Assembly (NCBI GenBank): GCA_035633115.1
Contig: DASQFN010000047.1
Span: 186,001-250,000 of the forward strand
Direction: 5' to 3'
DNA from: Gemmatimonadaceae bacterium
Lineage (GTDB): Bacteria > Gemmatimonadota > Gemmatimonadetes > Gemmatimonadales > Gemmatimonadaceae
DNA: 64,000 bases
The notes below the pieces were generated by a model. The model worked only from the letters and a program-made list of their open reading frames with translations, did not search any database and was not told where the DNA came from. The first letter of the stretch is position 1. Every line of letters starts with the position of its first letter. Both the position numbers and the translations under genes were made by a program. Positions 62,092 to 64,000 of the stretch are shown here, piece by piece.

Positions 62092-63172
62092 TGCGAATCT
62101 CGCCCTTCACCATTCGCAGCGTACTCGAGAGATAACTCGACGAGCGCGGATTGCGCCCGCGCCAATCAGCGTAAACAGCGGCGGCCCCGGCGACCATTAA
62201 CCCAAGGAAAAGGCCCGCGAAGGGAACTGCAACCCCCAGGATTGCATAGTCCGGCCAGACCGCTTTTCGTGGTGTGACCCCGGCGTCGAGCACAGTAATG
62301 CGCGCTGCGTCGTTAACTTCGTCGAGCAGCGTACTCTCATACTGGCGCTGCAAACTGAGATACAGATCGGCCGTGCGGTCCATCTCGCGCTGCAGGTGCT
62401 GCTGCTCGAATACAAGCCCCGGGGCGGCGCGCCATGAGCGATTCTGCTCGTTGAACTGTCGAAGTCTGTTTTCGGCGGCGTCCATATCCGATCGCGCCTT
62501 GGCGACCCGAGTTTCGAGAAAGATTCTCTTCGATCGCACTCTGGAAACACGCTGTTCGCTATTGAAAGCGCTCACGAGCTCGATCGTGCGATTGGCGATC
62601 GCCGAGCTCAGCTCGGGCCAGCGAGCATTGACGTCGAGAAACACTACGTTCGTCATGATATCGAAAGACCCCCCCATCGCCTTCGACATTTTCTTGATGC
62701 CTTTTTCCAGTCGTCGCTGTGGATCCGAGCCGCGAAGGCGGAGGATGTCGATCAATCGCGCGCTATCACCCGGTGAGGCTCCGCGCGGGTCTCGAAACCT
62801 CGATTGAAGGAGCCGGGTAAGAAGCTCCCTGCTCCGAATCAGCTCGACGTAAAAGTTCGGTGATTCGGAGGGGTCGGCCCGCGAAGCGGCGCCGAACTGC
62901 GTCGCCAGACCCGCCAACGGTCCTGCCGCGCCGAGCGCTGCGGTTGGCAGCAACGAGCCCGCGGTAGTATTGGCGACGAAGGAGACCTGCGTTCGATAGA
63001 TCGGGGGGATTAAGATAACAGCCAGCACCGCGGCAACGAACATCAGCCCCACCGCGAGTGCGATTAGGCGCCAGCGGAGAAGCGTTTCGGCCAGCCACCG
63101 CGAAAGCGTCAAGTGATCCGAGGCATCAACCAGCTCGGTCGGCATCTCGCGTTCCTTGAGCACAGTGGCCAC
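62051..63172 (-). CDS. Wzz-type chain-length determinant protein
   Basis: A 373-residue inner-membrane protein. A first helix (IALAVGLMFVAAVLAVILIP, about residues 36-55) and IYRTQVSFVANT begin the Wzz domain; a periplasmic coiled coil contains RVAKARSDMDAAENRLRQF and LYLSLQRQYESTLL; the second helix is YAILGVAVPFAGLFLGLMVA. No kinase domain. It heads the Wzz-polymerase/ligase-GT2 operon. The 85 bases upstream (to the Wza remnant) probably contain its promoter, but no convincing -35/-10 pair is seen. Confidence 0.85.
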   Translation of the reverse strand: MATVLKEREMPTELVDASDHLTLSRWLAETLLRWRLIALAVGLMFVAAVLAVILIPPIYRTQVSFVANTTAGSLLPTAALGAAGPLAGLATQFGAASRADPSESPNFYVELIRSRELLTRLLQSRFRDPRGASPGDSARLIDILRLRGSDPQRRLEKGIKKMSKAMGGSFDIMTNVVFLDVNARWPELSSAIANRTIELVSAFNSEQRVSRVRSKRIFLETRVAKARSDMDAAENRLRQFNEQNRSWRAAPGLVFEQQHLQREMDRTADLYLSLQRQYESTLLDEVNDAARITVLDAGVTPRKAVWPDYAILGVAVPFAGLFLGLMVAGAAAVYADWRGRNPRSSSYLSSTLRMVKGEIRNAFKRSSARRLNT

Positions 63173-63257
63173 TATATCCTCTTAGCGCGCTTTAGGTACT
63201 ACAGAAAAATAGCGTAACCGGCACTGCTGACTTAGCGTCGGACGCCAATGATCAGTG

Positions 63258-63410
63258 TTACGGGTCCGGTAAGGTAATACTGCCGAGGCTGGTGAAGAGG
63301 TCGAGCGGCTTATCGAGTGGGTCGCGGTTCAGGACCACGTCACCGGTGAGGACGAGCACAAGCTCGTCACCCGCGTGAAGCACGTAGAGACGAATGGGCC
63401 CTGCAGGGTT
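63258..63410 (-). pseudogene. Wza (Poly_export) fragment abutting and overlapping tRNA-Ile2
   Basis: The minus strand reads NPAGPIRLYVLHAGDELVLV and then LTGDV, matching NLAGPVDPNYRLGPGDRLVL and LTGDV at the start of the Poly_export domain of the exporter at 50965. After LTGDV the match ends (VVLNRDPLDK) and a TAA follows at 63258-63260. The first codons (NPAGP) lie within the last 16 bases of the tRNA. The fragment has no start codon of its own and is surely non-functional as an exporter. Confidence 0.65.
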
Positions 63411-63468
63411 CGAACCTGCGACCGTCGGATTATGAGTCCGCTGCTCTGACCGGCTGAGCTAAGGGCCC
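63395..63468 (-). tRNA. tRNA-Ile2 (anticodon CAU, lysidine type)
   Basis: A full cloverleaf on the minus strand. Acceptor GGGCCCT pairs with AGGGCCC, the D-arm is GCTC/GAGC, the anticodon loop is CTCATAA (CAT), and the T-arm has GGTTCGAACC. The CTTAGCTCAG opening, CGGACTCATAATCCG and the CGGTCGC after it are like bacterial tRNA-Ile2 (E. coli ileX type), not elongator or initiator tRNA-Met, so modification by TilS to read AUA is expected. CCA is not encoded. Confidence 0.9.
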
Positions 63469-63499
63469 ACACTGATCTCAAGCTACCGGAGCAATCTCG

Positions 63500-64000
63500 C
63501 TACTGAAAGGTGACAAGCCACCGCGGCACCCAGACGACTTTGACCCGTCCCTCGAAAGCGGTGATGTCCCTTCCGGAAACGTTGTGCCGGTTTCTCACCT
63601 GATTGATGCCGATGTCCCCCGTCAGCTGCAGATCACGGCTCACGGACGCCGCCCCGCTCAACCCGATGCGGTTGACGGTCCAGAGAACTCCACTGAGAAA
63701 CCCGGGGGTGGTCTCGTAGTCGGCGGCCGCGGGATAGATCTCACGGTAATCGCCCTCGCCCTGCCGGCGGCGTGCCACGTATAGCTTGAGTGGCGTTCGA
63801 GGCACGAGCGCAATGTCGGCGCCAACCCGGACTTCGTCGTAATCGCTATACGAACGCCCGAGTCCGATTCCGAAGCTCGCGTATCGTTCCGCGATATTTG
63901 GGGTCCGATAGGCGAGATTCGATACGCGTGTGTAGCTCGCAAACCACTTTTCGTCGCCGCTGAGCGGCAGTCCTTCAGCGCTCGCACTGAAACCATAGGA
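63500..64000 (-). CDS. Outer-membrane beta-barrel-like protein, C-terminal part (truncated by window edge)
   Basis: The frame is open from the right edge to the stop at 63500, giving 166 C-terminal residues. Alternating hydrophobic and polar residues with many aromatics (EKWFASYTRVSNLAYR, GRSYSDYDEVRVGADI, LTGDIGINQVRN) look like barrel strands, and the protein ends WLVTFQ. I do not recognise the family. Clear similarity to the Wzi paralogues is not visible in this part. It lies 31 bases upstream of tRNA-Ile2 on the same strand. Confidence 0.6.
   Translation of the reverse strand, partial: SYGFSASAEGLPLSGDEKWFASYTRVSNLAYRTPNIAERYASFGIGLGRSYSDYDEVRVGADIALVPRTPLKLYVARRRQGEGDYREIYPAAADYETTPGFLSGVLWTVNRIGLSGAASVSRDLQLTGDIGINQVRNRHNVSGRDITAFEGRVKVVWVPRWLVTFQ

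Noticed and set aside
63395-63468. Elongator tRNA-Met as identity of the CAU tRNA
   Set aside because: Acceptor, D-arm and the bases around the anticodon match tRNA-Ile2 of the E. coli ileX type much better.
1-64000. Insertion sequence, integrase, CRISPR array or phage genes
   Set aside because: No transposase or integrase motifs, no regularly spaced repeats and no phage genes were seen, in spite of the signs of recombination.

Overview
The window is one long cell-surface polysaccharide locus from a GC-rich Gram-negative bacterium. Wzi-like outer-membrane proteins, a Wza-like exporter, Wzz-type chain-length proteins, GT9 (heptosyltransferase-like) enzymes and signal-peptide beta-barrels all require an outer membrane. 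Many starts are GTG or TTG with weak Shine-Dalgarno sequences. I suspect a Gemmatimonadota-like organism, but this is inference and the sequence contains no taxonomic marker gene. I see no transposase, integrase, CRISPR array or replication origin. Nearly every gene fits glycan synthesis, export or anchoring.

Layout. (1) 1-4.9 kb: end of an SpsF-like cytidylyltransferase, a capsule-synthesis-like protein, a methyltransferase, and a Tat-exported beta-helix protein. (2) 5.0-12.1 kb, plus strand: methyltransferase, one GT4, four GT2 and a Wzy-like polymerase, mostly overlapping. (3) 12.2-18.2 kb: two sugar-nucleotide SDR enzymes, a GT2, a GT9 and a large membrane protein. (4) 18.3-21.9 kb: WbuB-like GT4, WecA/WbpL-type initiating transferase, Wzz. 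(5) 21.9-29.1 kb: four large Wzi-like outer-membrane proteins in two adjacent divergent pairs. (6) 29.3-36.2 kb: Wzz, Wzx flippase, GT2, polymerase candidate, GT4, methyltransferase. (7) 44.8 down to 36.3 kb, minus strand: rfbA-rfbC-rfbD-rfbB (dTDP-rhamnose), DegT aminotransferase, TPP-dependent E1 alpha and beta, PglC-like phosphoglycosyl transferase, GT4. (8) 44.76-45.64 kb: a degenerate third Wzi pair. (9) 45.7-50.9 kb: full-length polyprenyl glycosylphosphotransferase, SDR, decayed GT4, GT9, GT2. (10) 51.0-53.7 kb: Wza-like exporter with six SLBB repeats, then tRNA-Val. (11) 53.8-63.5 kb: rmlC remnant, a fourth Wzi pair split by three genes, a GT2/polymerase-ligase/Wzz operon, a Wza remnant touching tRNA-Ile2, and the end of another outer-membrane protein.

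How the genes work together. Three alternative initiating sugar-phosphate transferases can load undecaprenyl phosphate. About sixteen glycosyltransferases (GT2, GT4, GT9, GT26) and the dTDP-sugar enzymes build repeat units. One Wzx and three polymerase or ligase candidates, with three Wzz proteins, flip and polymerise. A Wza-like protein exports. The Wzi-like barrels probably bind or anchor the product at the cell surface. The locus therefore looks like several Wzx/Wzy modules merged in one place.

Most notable. Wzi-like genes recur as divergent pairs of two subfamilies, here called A (minus strand) and B (plus strand). There are two intact pairs sharing a conserved intergenic element, one pair reduced to its ends, and one pair split by inserted genes. 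Decayed fragments of wza, rmlC and a GT4 lie in the spaces between genes, two of them beside tRNA genes. This points to repeated duplication, recombination and loss of glycan modules.
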